Positions 1 to 9,011 are shown, counted from the first letter of the stretch. The stretch: DNA of 64,000 nt from Brachybacterium sp. YJGR34 (GCF_003347015.1 NZ_PNFB01000004.1:186001-250000), one strand, 5' to 3'. Notes: generated from the sequence alone by a model not told the origin. Translations and numbers: made by a program.

Positions 1-243
1 CGGGGTGACGTGCTCATCCATGCTGCCGGCGCCGGGGAGCATCTCACCTCCGCGGGTCCCTCGCCCGTGGCGCCGGAGGTCGATGGCGAGGATGGCCGTG
101 CGGCCGACGGCGCGGGCCTGGCCAGGACCGGTGCCGCCGGTCTGCTTTCGGTGGTCGTCGCGGCCCTCGTCCTCGGCATCGTCGGCGCCGCTCTGGGGTG
201 GGCTGCGCGACGGTCGGGGAGTTCGCGGCCTCCAGTCTCCTGA
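1..243 (+). CDS. C-terminal end of a sortase-anchored surface protein (partial)
   Basis: The reading frame is open from the first base and ends at a TGA at 241-243, so only the last 80 or so residues are in the window. The tail has the layout of a sorting signal: LARTG, then a hydrophobic segment of about 20 residues (Leu/Val/Ala rich), then a short Arg-rich end. LAXTG rather than LPXTG is the form used by class E sortases in high-GC actinobacteria. The part before the signal is a Gly/Ala/Asp linker that says nothing about function. The next gene on the same strand also encodes a LARTG protein, so this may be a pair of surface proteins. The function of the missing part cannot be judged here. 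Confidence 0.75.
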   Translation, partial: RGDVLIHAAGAGEHLTSAGPSPVAPEVDGEDGRAADGAGLARTGAAGLLSVVVAALVLGIVGAALGWAARRSGSSRPPVS

Positions 244-695
244 GCCTCCTGAGCATCTGTGCTTCGGGGCGATGGAACGTGCGGAGCGTGGGGTGATCGG
301 CGCGCGGGGCCGCGCCCGCGCGCGCTTTCCGACATGCGCCGTCACTGTCGTGCGAAGGGTCGTGAGCGGCGCCTGAGGTCAGTGTCGAGCCGGAGAGGGG
401 GTGTGGAGAACCTCGTGCACTCAAGGGGAAAAAACTCTGACCCTACCAAGAGGTGTGATCAATGGGTAGTTACTCGCTGGTCATTACAGGCCCTCTCGGA
501 AAGCGCTTGGAAAGATTGTGACGGTTGGTAACTTTCTGGCAACAAGTGCACGGCTGTCCAGAAGAAGCATTCCGCTGCGGGGCGGCGCCTGCGAGGCTGT
601 CGAGGTCACCTGTGTGACCCCGCCCACCGCGTAGGCCTTCCCCCTTGGTGCGCTCGTGCGGGCCCTGTCCCCGACTCATCGATGATGGAGTGAAT
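244..695. other. Gene-free stretch before the repeat-rich surface protein
   Basis: About 450 bases without a convincing gene. The short open frames here have no recognisable product and look like chance frames in GC-rich DNA. The part from roughly 420 to 550 is clearly AT-richer than its surroundings, and probably holds the promoter and leader of the downstream surface-protein gene. A weak candidate is TTGGAA at 507-512 with TAACTT at 529-534 (16-base spacer). Confidence 0.4.
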
Positions 696-3600
696 GTGGA
701 ACGACTGCAGCCCCCACGATCCTCGACGCACCGAGGGAGCCCACCCCTCCTGAAGGGCGTTGTCGCGGCCGTCGCCGCAGCGAGCCTGACCCTTCTCGGA
801 CTCCCGCCGGCGGTCGCCGCCGAGACGGACGACTCCGAAGCGCTGGGCCGCGTGATCAACGCCGATGCGCTGGGTCTCGACCTGGCCGATGTCGGCACCA
901 GCGCCTCCGGCTTCCCGAGCGATGCGGGCCCGAACGCCAACCCGCTGAACGTCGGCCTGATCGACGACTCGATCGCGCTCGACCTCGGCACTCTCACCCT
1001 GCCGCTGATCGGCGACGAGAACAACGTCGGCCTGCTGCACCTCGGCGAGGCGGGGGCTCTCTCGAGCTTCGCCACGTCGCCGGATGCGGTCAGCTCGACC
1101 GCGAGCGCCGGAGCCGTGGGGGAAGGCGGAGGCCTGGACCTCGACGGGATCGCGAATGGCACGTACGGCACCTCCCGCGTCGACCTGACGACCCTGCTCG
1201 CGCAGGCGGGTGTGGACGGGCTGACCGATGACATCGTCGACGAGCTCGCTCTCGAGCTCGGCGCCATGGGGTCCACGGCCTCGGAGGCCAACGGGGAGAC
1301 CTCGTCCGAGTACGTGATCGTGGACGGTCAGCTGATGATCAGCTCGCCGCTGGTCGGGGAGCTCGCCACCGAGCTCGACACCGCGGTGACAGGCGTCGGC
1401 ACGACTCTCGACGCGGCCGTCGGGGCGGAAGGTGCGCTGGGAAGCATCGCGCAGGCCGCGTCGATCGATCTCAATGTCGGCCTGGTCGCCGTCGAGGCCG
1501 GCGGCGGGACGATCGGACTGACGGGGCTCGACGCGGCGCTCGAGCAGGCGAGCTCCTCGCTCCTCGAGCAGCCGTTGACCGATGAGAACGGCCTGGTCTC
1601 CATCAGCCTTGCGGACGGGACCATCGCTGTCGACCTGCAGCAGCTGGGCGGAGCGGACGGCCTCAACGGCCTCCCCGCGAACACCGAGCTCCTGGACGCG
1701 GAGACCATCGGACTGATCACGGGAGCCACGAGCGAAGCTCTCGGCACCGTCTCCGAGCGTGCCGGTCAGGTGCTCATCGACGACGTGTTCAACACTGTCG
1801 GTCTCACGGTCGAGCTCCCCGCCTCGGTCTCGGCCCTCGGGCTGCCCGCGGCCGATGTCGACATCGTCGTGGAGACGACGCTCGGCCAGCTCGCCGGCAC
1901 CGCCGAGGGCGAGCCGACCATCGACATCGACGGAAGCCTGCTCGGTATCATCCCGATCGGCACTCTGCTCGATGCGGTCGAGCCGGTTCTCGAGACCGTC
2001 CTCATCGCGCCCCTCCAGGGGGCTATCGGTGGTGTGCTCGACACGGCCACCACGGGTCTCACCGAGACCATCGACGGGCTGGTCAACCCCGCCCTGAACC
2101 TGCTCTCCCCGGTGCTCTCCGGTGTGCTGTCCGAGGTCGTCTCCGTGACGATCAACGAGCAGCCGTCCCCGGGGTACCTCGGCGACGAGTCCTTCACGGT
2201 GAACGCCCTGAGCCTCGAGCTGCTCCCGAACCTCGCCGCGGTGAACGTGGATCTCGCCTCCTCCACCGTCCGTGCGGCGGATGAGGCGGTCTTCGATCCG
2301 ACCCTCGCCGCAGAGCCCGGAACGGTCGAGGACGGTTCCACGACCAGCGTGACCGGCGAGGGCTACCCGCCGAACACCGAGGTGGACGTCCAGCTGACCG
2401 ATACCGAGGGCAACCCGGTCGGTGAGCCGGTGACGGTCACCTCGGATGATGCAGGGGCCTTCACCACCGACCTGACGGTGCCCGAGGGCACCGACGGCGG
2501 TGACTACACGGTGGTCGGCACCGCTACCAGCGGTGAATCCGCCTCCGCGCCCCTCGTGGTGACCAATGCTCCGGCGATCACGGCGGATCCCGACCGTGTC
2601 CCGGCCGGTGAGACCACCACCGTGACCGGGACGGATTTCCCGGCGGACTCCGAGGTGACCGTGCAGCTCCAGGATGCTGCCGGCGACGATGTCGGTGACC
2701 CCGTCACCGTGACCACCGATGCCGACGGTGGCTTCGAGGCCGTCCTCCCCGTTCCCGCAGATGCGCCGGAGGGTGAGGACTACCAGGTCGAGGCTTCGGC
2801 TCCGACGGGTGAGTCGGCGACGACGCCCCTGGCCGTCATCGCGGACAGCGCGGCAGACAACACGGCTGAGAACACTGAGGTCAACACCGAGGTGAACACG
2901 GCTGAGAACACTGAGGTGAACACGGCTGAGAACACTGAGGTGAACGAGGCTGACAACACGGACGTGAACACGGCTGACAACACCGAGGTCAACACGGCTG
3001 AGAACACTGAGGTGAACGAGGCTGACAACACGGACGTGAACACGGCTGAGAACACTGAGGTCAACGCAGCTGACAACACCGAGGTGAACACGGCTGAGAA
3101 TACTGAGGTGAACGAGGCTGACAACACGGACGTGAACACGGCTGAGAATACTGAGGTGAACGAGGCTGACAACACGGACGTGAACACGGCTGAGAACACT
3201 GAGGTCAACGCAGCTGACAACACCGAGGTGAACACGGCTGAGAACACTGAGGTGAACGAGGCTGACAACACGGACGTGAACACGGCTGACAACACCGAGG
3301 TCAACGCAGCTGACAACACCGAGGTGAACACGGCTGAGAACACTGAGGTGAACGAGGCTGACAACACGGACGTGAACACGGCTGAGAACACTGAGGTGAA
3401 CACGGCCGACAACACTGAGGTCAACGCAGCTGACAACACCGAGGTCAACACGGCCGAGAACACCGAGGTCAACACGGCCGAGAACACCGAGGTCAACGCT
3501 GAGGTCAATACGGCTGAGAACACCGAGGTCAACGCGGCTGACAACACCGAGGTGAACACTGCCGACAACACGTCGGACAACACTGCTGACAACACTGCGC

Positions 3601-5123
3601 GGGCGGAGATCGATCTGACGCCCAGTCGCGCCGTGCAGGGCGTTGACGACGTGCTCGTCCTGGGGACCGGCTACACCCCGAACGGCACCGCTGAGGTCTA
3701 CCTCAAGGCGACCGACGCTGATGTGCTTGAGCCTGACGCGTCTGCCGTCGAGGTCGCTGTGGCGGCACTTGCGGCCATCGTCGATCCGGGTGAGCGCATC
3801 AATACGGTCGACGTTGATGAGAATGGGGAAGTTGCCTTCCGCGTCAACTCCTCGGAGCTCGAGCTGGGTGACTATGTGGTGACCGTCATCGACAACATCG
3901 ACCCGATGCTCGGCGACTCGGAGCCGTTCACTGTCGTGGCGGCCAGCGATGGCTCGGACAACACTGCCGACAACACGGCGGAGAACACCGAGGTGAACAA
4001 CGCTGAGAACACTGAGGTGAACACTGGGGTGAACACGGCTGAGAACACTGAGGTCAACACCGAGGTGAACGCGGCTGACAACACGGACGTGAACACGGCA
4101 GAGAACACTGAGGTCAACACCGAGGTGAACGCGGCTGAGAACACCGAGGTGAACACGGCTGAGAACACCGAGGTCAACACGACCGACAACACCGGGGACA
4201 ACGCTGGCGACAACGCCGAGGCTCCCGGTGTCTCGGTCGACCCGTCCACGGTCCAGGACGGAGAGTCCACGACGGTGACCGGTGAGGACTTCCCGCCGAA
4301 CACCGAGGTGGAGGTCCAGCTGACGGGCCCGGACGGCAACCCCGTGGGGGATGTCGTCACGGTCACGACCGACGATGACGGTGGCTTCACCGTCGACATC
4401 CCGGTCCCCGAGGGCTCTGCCGCCGGTGACTACACGATCGTGGCCACTGCGGAGACCGATGAGACCGCCTCGGCGGACCTCACGGTCACCAACGGCTCCG
4501 TCGGTGATCCCGGTGATGACGGGACTGTCGATCCGGTCGTGAGTGTCGACCCGGAGTCCGTGGAGGACGGAGAGTCCACGACGGTGACCGGTGAGGACTT
4601 CCCGCCGAACACCGAGGTGGAGGTCCAGCTGACGGGGCCCGACGGCAACCCCGTGGGCGATCCCGTGACCGCCACGACCGACGATGACGGTGGCTTCACC
4701 GTCGATGTCCTGGTCCCCGAGGGCTCTGCCGCCGGTGACTACACGGTCGAGGTCGCTGCGGAGACCGGGGAGGCCGCCTCGGCGGCCCTCACCGTCACGA
4801 ACGGCTCCGACGGTGGGAACGCGTCCGACAACGACGCGGACAACACCGCTGACAACGGGTCGGACAACACCGGGGCGAACGCCGGAGACGGCTCCACCGG
4901 TGGGAACGGCTCCACCGGTGGTAACGGTTCGACCGGTGGGAACGGCTCCACCGGTGGGAGCGGTTCGACCGGTTCGAGCAACGGCGGCAGCACCTCCGGT
5001 GACGGCTCGGGCTCCCTCGCCCGCACCGGCGCCGGCGGCACGGCCGCGATGGTCGCACTGGTGGTGCTGCTGCTCGTCGGCGGCGCCGCGGGGGTGATCG
5101 TCTCCCGTCGCTCCGCGTCCTGA
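696..5123 (+). CDS. Large repeat-rich surface protein, choice-of-anchor G type, LAXTG-anchored
   Basis: A 1,475-residue secreted, wall-anchored protein. The GTG at 696 is chosen because GGAG (687-690) lies five bases upstream; an earlier frame start at 645 has no such site. Layout from this start: signal peptide to about residue 43 ending in AVAA; a region to about 525 rich in alternating hydrophobic and Asp/Glu residues, resembling choice-of-anchor G surface proteins; two Ig-like modules (about 533-712); 28 octapeptides of the form NxA[DE]NT[DE]V (about 721-968); another Ig-like module; a second, shorter octapeptide block (about 1087-1175); two nearly identical Ig-like modules; a Gly/Ser/Thr linker; and LARTG with a membrane segment and Arg-containing tail. 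It has almost no Lys and is very acidic. A role in adhesion or as a surface-layer stalk is likely but inferred. A hairpin follows the stop codon. Confidence 0.8.
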   Translation: MERLQPPRSSTHRGSPPLLKGVVAAVAAASLTLLGLPPAVAAETDDSEALGRVINADALGLDLADVGTSASGFPSDAGPNANPLNVGLIDDSIALDLGTLTLPLIGDENNVGLLHLGEAGALSSFATSPDAVSSTASAGAVGEGGGLDLDGIANGTYGTSRVDLTTLLAQAGVDGLTDDIVDELALELGAMGSTASEANGETSSEYVIVDGQLMISSPLVGELATELDTAVTGVGTTLDAAVGAEGALGSIAQAASIDLNVGLVAVEAGGGTIGLTGLDAALEQASSSLLEQPLTDENGLVSISLADGTIAVDLQQLGGADGLNGLPANTELLDAETIGLITGATSEALGTVSERAGQVLIDDVFNTVGLTVELPASVSALGLPAADVDIVVETTLGQLAGTAEGEPTIDIDGSLLGIIPIGTLLDAVEPVLETVLIAPLQGAIGGVLDTATTGLTETIDGLVNPALNLLSPVLSGVLSEVVSVTINEQPSPGYLGDESFTVNALSLELLPNLAAVNVDLASSTVRAADEAVFDPTLAAEPGTVEDGSTTSVTGEGYPPNTEVDVQLTDTEGNPVGEPVTVTSDDAGAFTTDLTVPEGTDGGDYTVVGTATSGESASAPLVVTNAPAITADPDRVPAGETTTVTGTDFPADSEVTVQLQDAAGDDVGDPVTVTTDADGGFEAVLPVPADAPEGEDYQVEASAPTGESATTPLAVIADSAADNTAENTEVNTEVNTAENTEVNTAENTEVNEADNTDVNTADNTEVNTAENTEVNEADNTDVNTAENTEVNAADNTEVNTAENTEVNEADNTDVNTAENTEVNEADNTDVNTAENTEVNAADNTEVNTAENTEVNEADNTDVNTADNTEVNAADNTEVNTAENTEVNEADNTDVNTAENTEVNTADNTEVNAADNTEVNTAENTEVNTAENTEVNAEVNTAENTEVNAADNTEVNTADNTSDNTADNTARAEIDLTPSRAVQGVDDVLVLGTGYTPNGTAEVYLKATDADVLEPDASAVEVAVAALAAIVDPGERINTVDVDENGEVAFRVNSSELELGDYVVTVIDNIDPMLGDSEPFTVVAASDGSDNTADNTAENTEVNNAENTEVNTGVNTAENTEVNTEVNAADNTDVNTAENTEVNTEVNAAENTEVNTAENTEVNTTDNTGDNAGDNAEAPGVSVDPSTVQDGESTTVTGEDFPPNTEVEVQLTGPDGNPVGDVVTVTTDDDGGFTVDIPVPEGSAAGDYTIVATAETDETASADLTVTNGSVGDPGDDGTVDPVVSVDPESVEDGESTTVTGEDFPPNTEVEVQLTGPDGNPVGDPVTATTDDDGGFTVDVLVPEGSAAGDYTVEVAAETGEAASAALTVTNGSDGGNASDNDADNTADNGSDNTGANAGDGSTGGNGSTGGNGSTGGNGSTGGSGSTGSSNGGSTSGDGSGSLARTGAGGTAAMVALVVLLLVGGAAGVIVSRRSAS
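2856..3600 (+). repeat. Tandem 24-bp repeats encoding acidic octapeptides
   Basis: Twenty-eight in-frame units of about 24 bases encode NxA[DE]NT[DE]V, with two short three-residue insertions (TEV, AEV). A 48-base higher-order unit (an NTAENTEV unit followed by an NEADNTDV unit) recurs several times with identical DNA, which suggests recent expansion. Each unit carries about two acidic residues and no basic residue. Such identical direct repeats can change length by recombination or slippage. Confidence 0.95.
3955..4215 (+). repeat. Second block of octapeptide-coding repeats
   Basis: A shorter block of the same 24-base unit, separated from the first by one Ig-like module. It is less regular: several units are split by an extra NTEV or NTGV, and it ends in a DNTGDNAGDN run. 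It belongs to the same protein and the same phase as the first block. Confidence 0.9.
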
Positions 5124-5155
5124 ATGACACGGACGTCCTGTTGATGGCCGTCGGG

Positions 5156-5177
5156 CCGGCACCGCACGCGGTGCCGG
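5156..5177 (+). terminator. GC hairpin after the surface-protein gene
   Basis: Perfect ten-base arms CCGGCACCGC and GCGGTGCCGG flank a two-base loop, 33 bases after the stop of the surface-protein gene. There is no T tract, which is common for actinobacterial terminators. It may partly separate transcription of the surface protein from the DUF5819 gene. Confidence 0.45.
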
Positions 5178-5244
5178 ACCCGGCGGCCATCGCCGGTGCC
5201 CTGCCGGCTCTTCTCGCTCGCCCCCTGCAGATCGGACCCTCCCA

Positions 5245-5997
5245 ATGGCTTCGCCACGAATCCGCCGCTTGCCCGCCGTGGTTCTGGCCACCGTCGGACT
5301 GCTCGCCGCCGGGCACATCGGCGCGACCCTCGCGTACACCGGACCCGACACCCCGGTCCGCGCCGCTCTGCAGCCCGCGCTGAACAGGTACTTCCTGGGC
5401 CCGCTCGATCAGGGCTGGAACCTCTTCGCACCGGGTCCGTACTCGCAGGACGAGTACATGCTCGTGCGTGCTTGCATCAGCGAACCGGAGGTGTGCGCAG
5501 GCGGTGCCGCTGCCGGCGCCGAGTTCACCGAGTGGCGGAACGTCACCGCGGAGGAGTCGGAGGCCATCGAGAACAACATCTTCGCCAACCGCGAATCGAG
5601 GCAGTCGAAGGTGGTCCATGGGCGGCTCTGGCCCGCGGCGCACCGTCTTCCCGACGACCAGCAGGCCATGGTGGCGGCCAACCACATCGACGGCGAGCCG
5701 GTGTTCGGGGTGGACCTCTACTCCGAGGAGGCGGAGGAGATCTTCGCTCCCGGCCAGCTGAACGATCTGCGAACGTACCAGCGGCTCGAGGAGGTCGCCG
5801 TCGGCATCGCCACCCTGTACCTGCAGCAGGAGCACGGCGATGCGGTCTCCCTCGTCGAGGTGCGGATGCTGCGCGAGGCCGTCCCCGCCTTCGAGCAGCG
5901 GCACGACCCGCCGGAGGAGCCCGCTCAGCAGTGGACGGAGATCGGCTGGCGCCCCGCCGCCGAGTTCGACGACGACGTGAAGGCGGCCTGGTCATGA
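5245..5997 (+). CDS. DUF5819 family protein, membrane-anchored
   Basis: A 250-residue protein with one N-terminal membrane segment (about residues 9-32), followed by a soluble domain with motifs such as NRYFLGPLDQGWNLFAPGPY near residue 50. That WxLFAP region and the pairing with an HTTM gene match the DUF5819 family, whose function is unknown. Its stop overlaps the ATG of the HTTM gene by four bases (ATGA at 5994-5997), so the two are translationally coupled. No strong ribosome site precedes the ATG at 5245, but the signal-anchor begins right after it, which supports this start. It probably acts at the membrane together with the HTTM protein. Confidence 0.7.
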   Translation: MASPRIRRLPAVVLATVGLLAAGHIGATLAYTGPDTPVRAALQPALNRYFLGPLDQGWNLFAPGPYSQDEYMLVRACISEPEVCAGGAAAGAEFTEWRNVTAEESEAIENNIFANRESRQSKVVHGRLWPAAHRLPDDQQAMVAANHIDGEPVFGVDLYSEEAEEIFAPGQLNDLRTYQRLEEVAVGIATLYLQQEHGDAVSLVEVRMLREAVPAFEQRHDPPEEPAQQWTEIGWRPAAEFDDDVKAAWS

Positions 5998-7082
5998 CTG
6001 CTCCCACCCCGGTCCGCAGCTGGCTGCGGGCTCATCGCGACCTCCCGGCCCGGACGCTGAGCCGGGTGGTCACCTGGTTCATCGCCGACCGCCACTCGGA
6101 CTACGGCGTGGCCGTCATGCGCATCGCCACCGGGGCGTTCCTGCTGGGATGGCTGCTGGTGAACCTGCCCGTGGCGTCCCGCATCTGGGGGCCCGGCTCG
6201 CAGTACTGGCAGCCCTACCGCGAGATCCTCGGTTACGACGCCCCGTTCAACGCCCTCCAGCAGGCCGGGCCGGGTCTGTTCTGGCTGTGGTATCTCGCGA
6301 CCATCGCCCTGGTCACCGCCTTCATGCTGGGCTGGCGCACCCGGATCGTGACCCCGCTGCTGTTCATCGCCTACACGACGCTCAACGGCCAGAACACCCC
6401 GATCTCCGACGGCGGCAACTACTTCATTCGGATCATGCTGATCTACCTGATCCTCATGGACGTCTCGCGTCGCTGGTCCCTCGACGCGCGGCGACGTGCC
6501 CGCAGCGCACGGCCGGAGACCCAGACGGGGTCGGTGCTGCACAACATCGGACTGTGCCTGGTCATCGCTCAGATCTGCATCGTGTACCTCGAGGCCGGGC
6601 TCTACAAGGTGCAGGGGACGCTGTGGCAGGACGGCACCGCGGTGTACTACCCGCTGCAGTCCGTCGCCTACGGCGTGTTCCCACCCCTGGCCGATCTCAT
6701 GACCGCCTTCGCGCTCCCCGTGGTGCTGGCGACCTATGTGACCGTGCTGGCGCAGATCGCCTTCCCGTTCTTGCTGTTCCATCGGGTCACGCGACGCATC
6801 GCGCTGATCGTGCTGCTGGGCATGCATCTGAGCATCGCGGTGGTCATGGGGCTGCCGTTCTTCTCCGGCATCATGGCCTCGGCCGATGCCGTGCTCGTCT
6901 CGGGCGCGACGTGGATCGCGATCGTCACCTGGCTGCGCACGGTCGTCCTGGGGAACCCTGCTGCCCGGTGGGTGGCGCAGAAGGGGCGGCGACTGCGGCC
7001 GCCCCGCCCGTCGCCGGAGGGCGGCCGCTCGTCCACGGAGCCGAGCGCGGAGACCGCCGGCGAGGAGCGCGTCTCGGCGTGA
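5994..7082 (+). CDS. HTTM domain protein (vitamin K-dependent carboxylase-like membrane protein)
   Basis: A 362-residue polytopic membrane protein. Hydrophobic segments recur through most of the length, and the N-terminus and C-terminus are charged and cytosolic-looking. The segment around residues 198-215 reads AGLYKVQGTLWQDGTAVYY. This resembles the region of mammalian gamma-glutamyl carboxylase around its catalytic lysine (K218), and Lys205 is the candidate equivalent here. HTTM proteins are the membrane core of that family; most bacterial members have no proven reaction. This one lacks the extra C-terminal domain of the animal enzymes. It overlaps the DUF5819 gene by four bases. The upstream gene encodes a Glu-rich secreted repeat protein, a conceivable substrate, but nothing in the sequence proves carboxylation. 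Confidence 0.8.
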   Translation: MTAPTPVRSWLRAHRDLPARTLSRVVTWFIADRHSDYGVAVMRIATGAFLLGWLLVNLPVASRIWGPGSQYWQPYREILGYDAPFNALQQAGPGLFWLWYLATIALVTAFMLGWRTRIVTPLLFIAYTTLNGQNTPISDGGNYFIRIMLIYLILMDVSRRWSLDARRRARSARPETQTGSVLHNIGLCLVIAQICIVYLEAGLYKVQGTLWQDGTAVYYPLQSVAYGVFPPLADLMTAFALPVVLATYVTVLAQIAFPFLLFHRVTRRIALIVLLGMHLSIAVVMGLPFFSGIMASADAVLVSGATWIAIVTWLRTVVLGNPAARWVAQKGRRLRPPRPSPEGGRSSTEPSAETAGEERVSA

Positions 7083-7154
7083 CCTGTGCGAGGCAGGACC
7101 GGCAGGCGACGCCGTCGTGGAGGTGCGGACCTGCCGTCGCACCCGCTACGCTGT

Positions 7155-7164
7155 GTTGTACAAC
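7155..7164. promoter_or_regulatory. Palindromic operator candidate for the glycosidase operon
   Basis: GTTGTACAAC is a perfect ten-base palindrome. It lies 54 bases before the GH2 start and just after a plausible -10 hexamer TACGCT (7146-7151). A repressor bound there would cover the transcription start. LacI- or GntR-type regulators use palindromes of this kind, but no such regulator is encoded nearby. Confidence 0.35.
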
Positions 7165-7217
7165 GTGAGAACCCAGGACTCACCTGCCGCCCTCGACACC
7201 CTCTCCAGGAGCCACCG

Positions 7218-9011
7218 ATGACTCTGCGCGCCACCCAGCACGACGGCACCCACCCCCGCCCCACGCTCATGCGCGAGGACTGGAGCAGCCTCGACGGCAC
7301 CTGGTCCTTCGCGCACGACGACGAGGACCGGGGCCTGGCCGAGCGCTGGTACGAGCCCGCCCGGGAGGCGGTCTTCACGCGCTCCATCACCGTGCCCTTC
7401 GTGCCGGAGTCCGAGGCCTCGGGCATCCACGCCACCGGATTCCACCCCGTGGTCTGGTACCGCCGCACGATCACCGCCCGCGCCGAGGAGGGTCGGCGGG
7501 TCCTGCTGCACCTGGGCGCCGTGGACCATGCCGCGCAGGTGTGGGTCGACGGCCGCCTGGCCGGCCATCACGTGGGCGGACAGACCTCCTTCACCTGCGA
7601 CCTCACCGATCTGCTGGATGCGGGCGACGAGCACGTCGTCGTGGTCCGCGCCTTCGACGACCCGCACGACATGGAGCTGCCGCGCGGCAAGCAGGACTGG
7701 CGCGAGGAGCCCCACGGCATCTGGTACCACCGCTCCACCGGCATCTGGCGCAGCGTCTGGCTGGAGACCGTCGCGACGCAGCACGTCACCGGCTTCCACT
7801 GGGAGTTCGACATGCCGCGGGCGCGCGTGGAGGTCTCCGCGCGCCTGGCCCGTCGGCCCGTGCCCGGCACCACCGTGCGCGTCACCCTCACCGCCGGGGA
7901 GGAGCACCTGGGCGCCGTCGAGATCGCCGCGCAGGACACCCGCCTCCAGGGCGTCGTCGACGTCCCCGCCGTGCGCAACACCCAGGACCGCGACCGCCTG
8001 CTGTGGAGCCCCGAGCACCCCAACCTCGTGGACGTGACCCTCGAGGTGCTCGTCGGCGGCGAGGTGGTCGACACCGCCGCGAGCTACCTGGGCCTGCGCA
8101 CCACCGGCATCGACCGCGGCTGGTTCCTGCTCAACGGCGAGCCGTACTTCGTGCGCTCCGTGCTCGAGCAGGGCTACTGGCCCACCTCCCATCTCACCGC
8201 CCCGAGCCTCGAGGCCTACCGTGAGGAGGTCGAGCTGATCAAGGAGCTCGGCTTCACCGCCGCCCGCGTCCACCAGAAGGTCGAGGACCCCCGCTTCCTG
8301 TTCTGGGCCGATCGCCTGGGCCTGCTCATCTGGGGCGAGACCGCCAACGCCTACGCCTTCAGCCCCCGGGCCGCCGCGGCGCTGACCGACGAGTGGATCG
8401 AGATCGTCGAGCAGGTCCGCCCCCACCCCAGCGTCGTCACCTGGGTGCCGGTCAACGAGTCCTGGGGCGTGCGCGACCTCGCCGACTCCGCCCCGCAGAA
8501 GGACCTCACCATCGCCCTGACCGCGCTCACCCGCTCGCTGGATCCCAGCCGGCCTGTCGTCTCCAACGACGGCTACGAGCTCACCGGCGGGGACATCATC
8601 GCCCTGCACGACTACGCGACCGACGGCGAGGAGCTCGCCGCCCACTACGCCGACGAGGCCGCGACCGCCGCCACGATCGCCGGGCGCGGGCCGCAGCGTC
8701 GCCGTCCCATCGACGACGCCGCCCAGGGCCTCACCGAGGGCGCGCCGGTGATGGTCACCGAGTTCGGCGGCATCGCCTACGCGGCCGAGGGCACCTGGGG
8801 CTACGCCACCGTGTCCGGGCCCGAGGAGTTCGAGGAGAAGGTCAGCTCCCTCTTCGACGCGCTGAACGCGAGCCCCGTGCTGGCCGGGCACTGCTACACG
8901 CAGATCACCGACACCCTGCAGGAGGCCAACGGCCTGGCCACCGCGGACCGTCGGCCCAAGCTCGACCCGGCCGTGATCCGCGCCTTCGTCACCGGGCGCG
9001 CGCCGCGATGA
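7218..9011 (+). CDS. Glycoside hydrolase family 2 enzyme
   Basis: A 597-residue enzyme with the GH2 plan: N-terminal jelly-roll sugar-binding domain (LDGTWSF near residue 23, HATGFHPVVWYRR near 75), a central Ig-like domain, and a C-terminal TIM barrel. The likely acid/base is Glu414 in PVNESWG, and the likely nucleophile is Glu515 in VTEFGG. There is no signal peptide, so it should act on imported or cytosolic oligosaccharides. AGGAG at 7206-7210 supports the ATG at 7218. The next gene starts inside its stop codon. Family members include beta-galactosidases, beta-glucuronidases and beta-mannosidases; the substrate cannot be told from sequence alone, but the GH127 partner suggests plant or cell-wall glycans. 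Confidence 0.88.
   Translation: MTLRATQHDGTHPRPTLMREDWSSLDGTWSFAHDDEDRGLAERWYEPAREAVFTRSITVPFVPESEASGIHATGFHPVVWYRRTITARAEEGRRVLLHLGAVDHAAQVWVDGRLAGHHVGGQTSFTCDLTDLLDAGDEHVVVVRAFDDPHDMELPRGKQDWREEPHGIWYHRSTGIWRSVWLETVATQHVTGFHWEFDMPRARVEVSARLARRPVPGTTVRVTLTAGEEHLGAVEIAAQDTRLQGVVDVPAVRNTQDRDRLLWSPEHPNLVDVTLEVLVGGEVVDTAASYLGLRTTGIDRGWFLLNGEPYFVRSVLEQGYWPTSHLTAPSLEAYREEVELIKELGFTAARVHQKVEDPRFLFWADRLGLLIWGETANAYAFSPRAAAALTDEWIEIVEQVRPHPSVVTWVPVNESWGVRDLADSAPQKDLTIALTALTRSLDPSRPVVSNDGYELTGGDIIALHDYATDGEELAAHYADEAATAATIAGRGPQRRRPIDDAAQGLTEGAPVMVTEFGGIAYAAEGTWGYATVSGPEEFEEKVSSLFDALNASPVLAGHCYTQITDTLQEANGLATADRRPKLDPAVIRAFVTGRAPR

Noticed and set aside
259-531. Short open frame in the gap before the surface-protein gene
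   Set aside because: No ribosome site, no family, Arg-rich composition of chance GC frames.
2856-3600. Regular direct repeats that could suggest a CRISPR array
   Set aside because: The units are contiguous, in frame and codon-periodic (24 bases) with no unique spacers; they code for octapeptides inside a large gene.
606-5351. A 1,581-residue open frame on the minus strand across the whole surface-protein gene
   Set aside because: It is the mirror of a repeat-rich GC-biased gene; the translation is a monotone of Val/Leu/Arg/His with no signal peptide or family, and the plus-strand protein has clear domains and a sorting signal.
8393-9007. Long upstream extension of the GH127 frame into the GH2 gene
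   Set aside because: The extension is Arg/Pro-rich and lies over the GH2 catalytic barrel; the ATGA overlap at 9008 is a normal operon junction.
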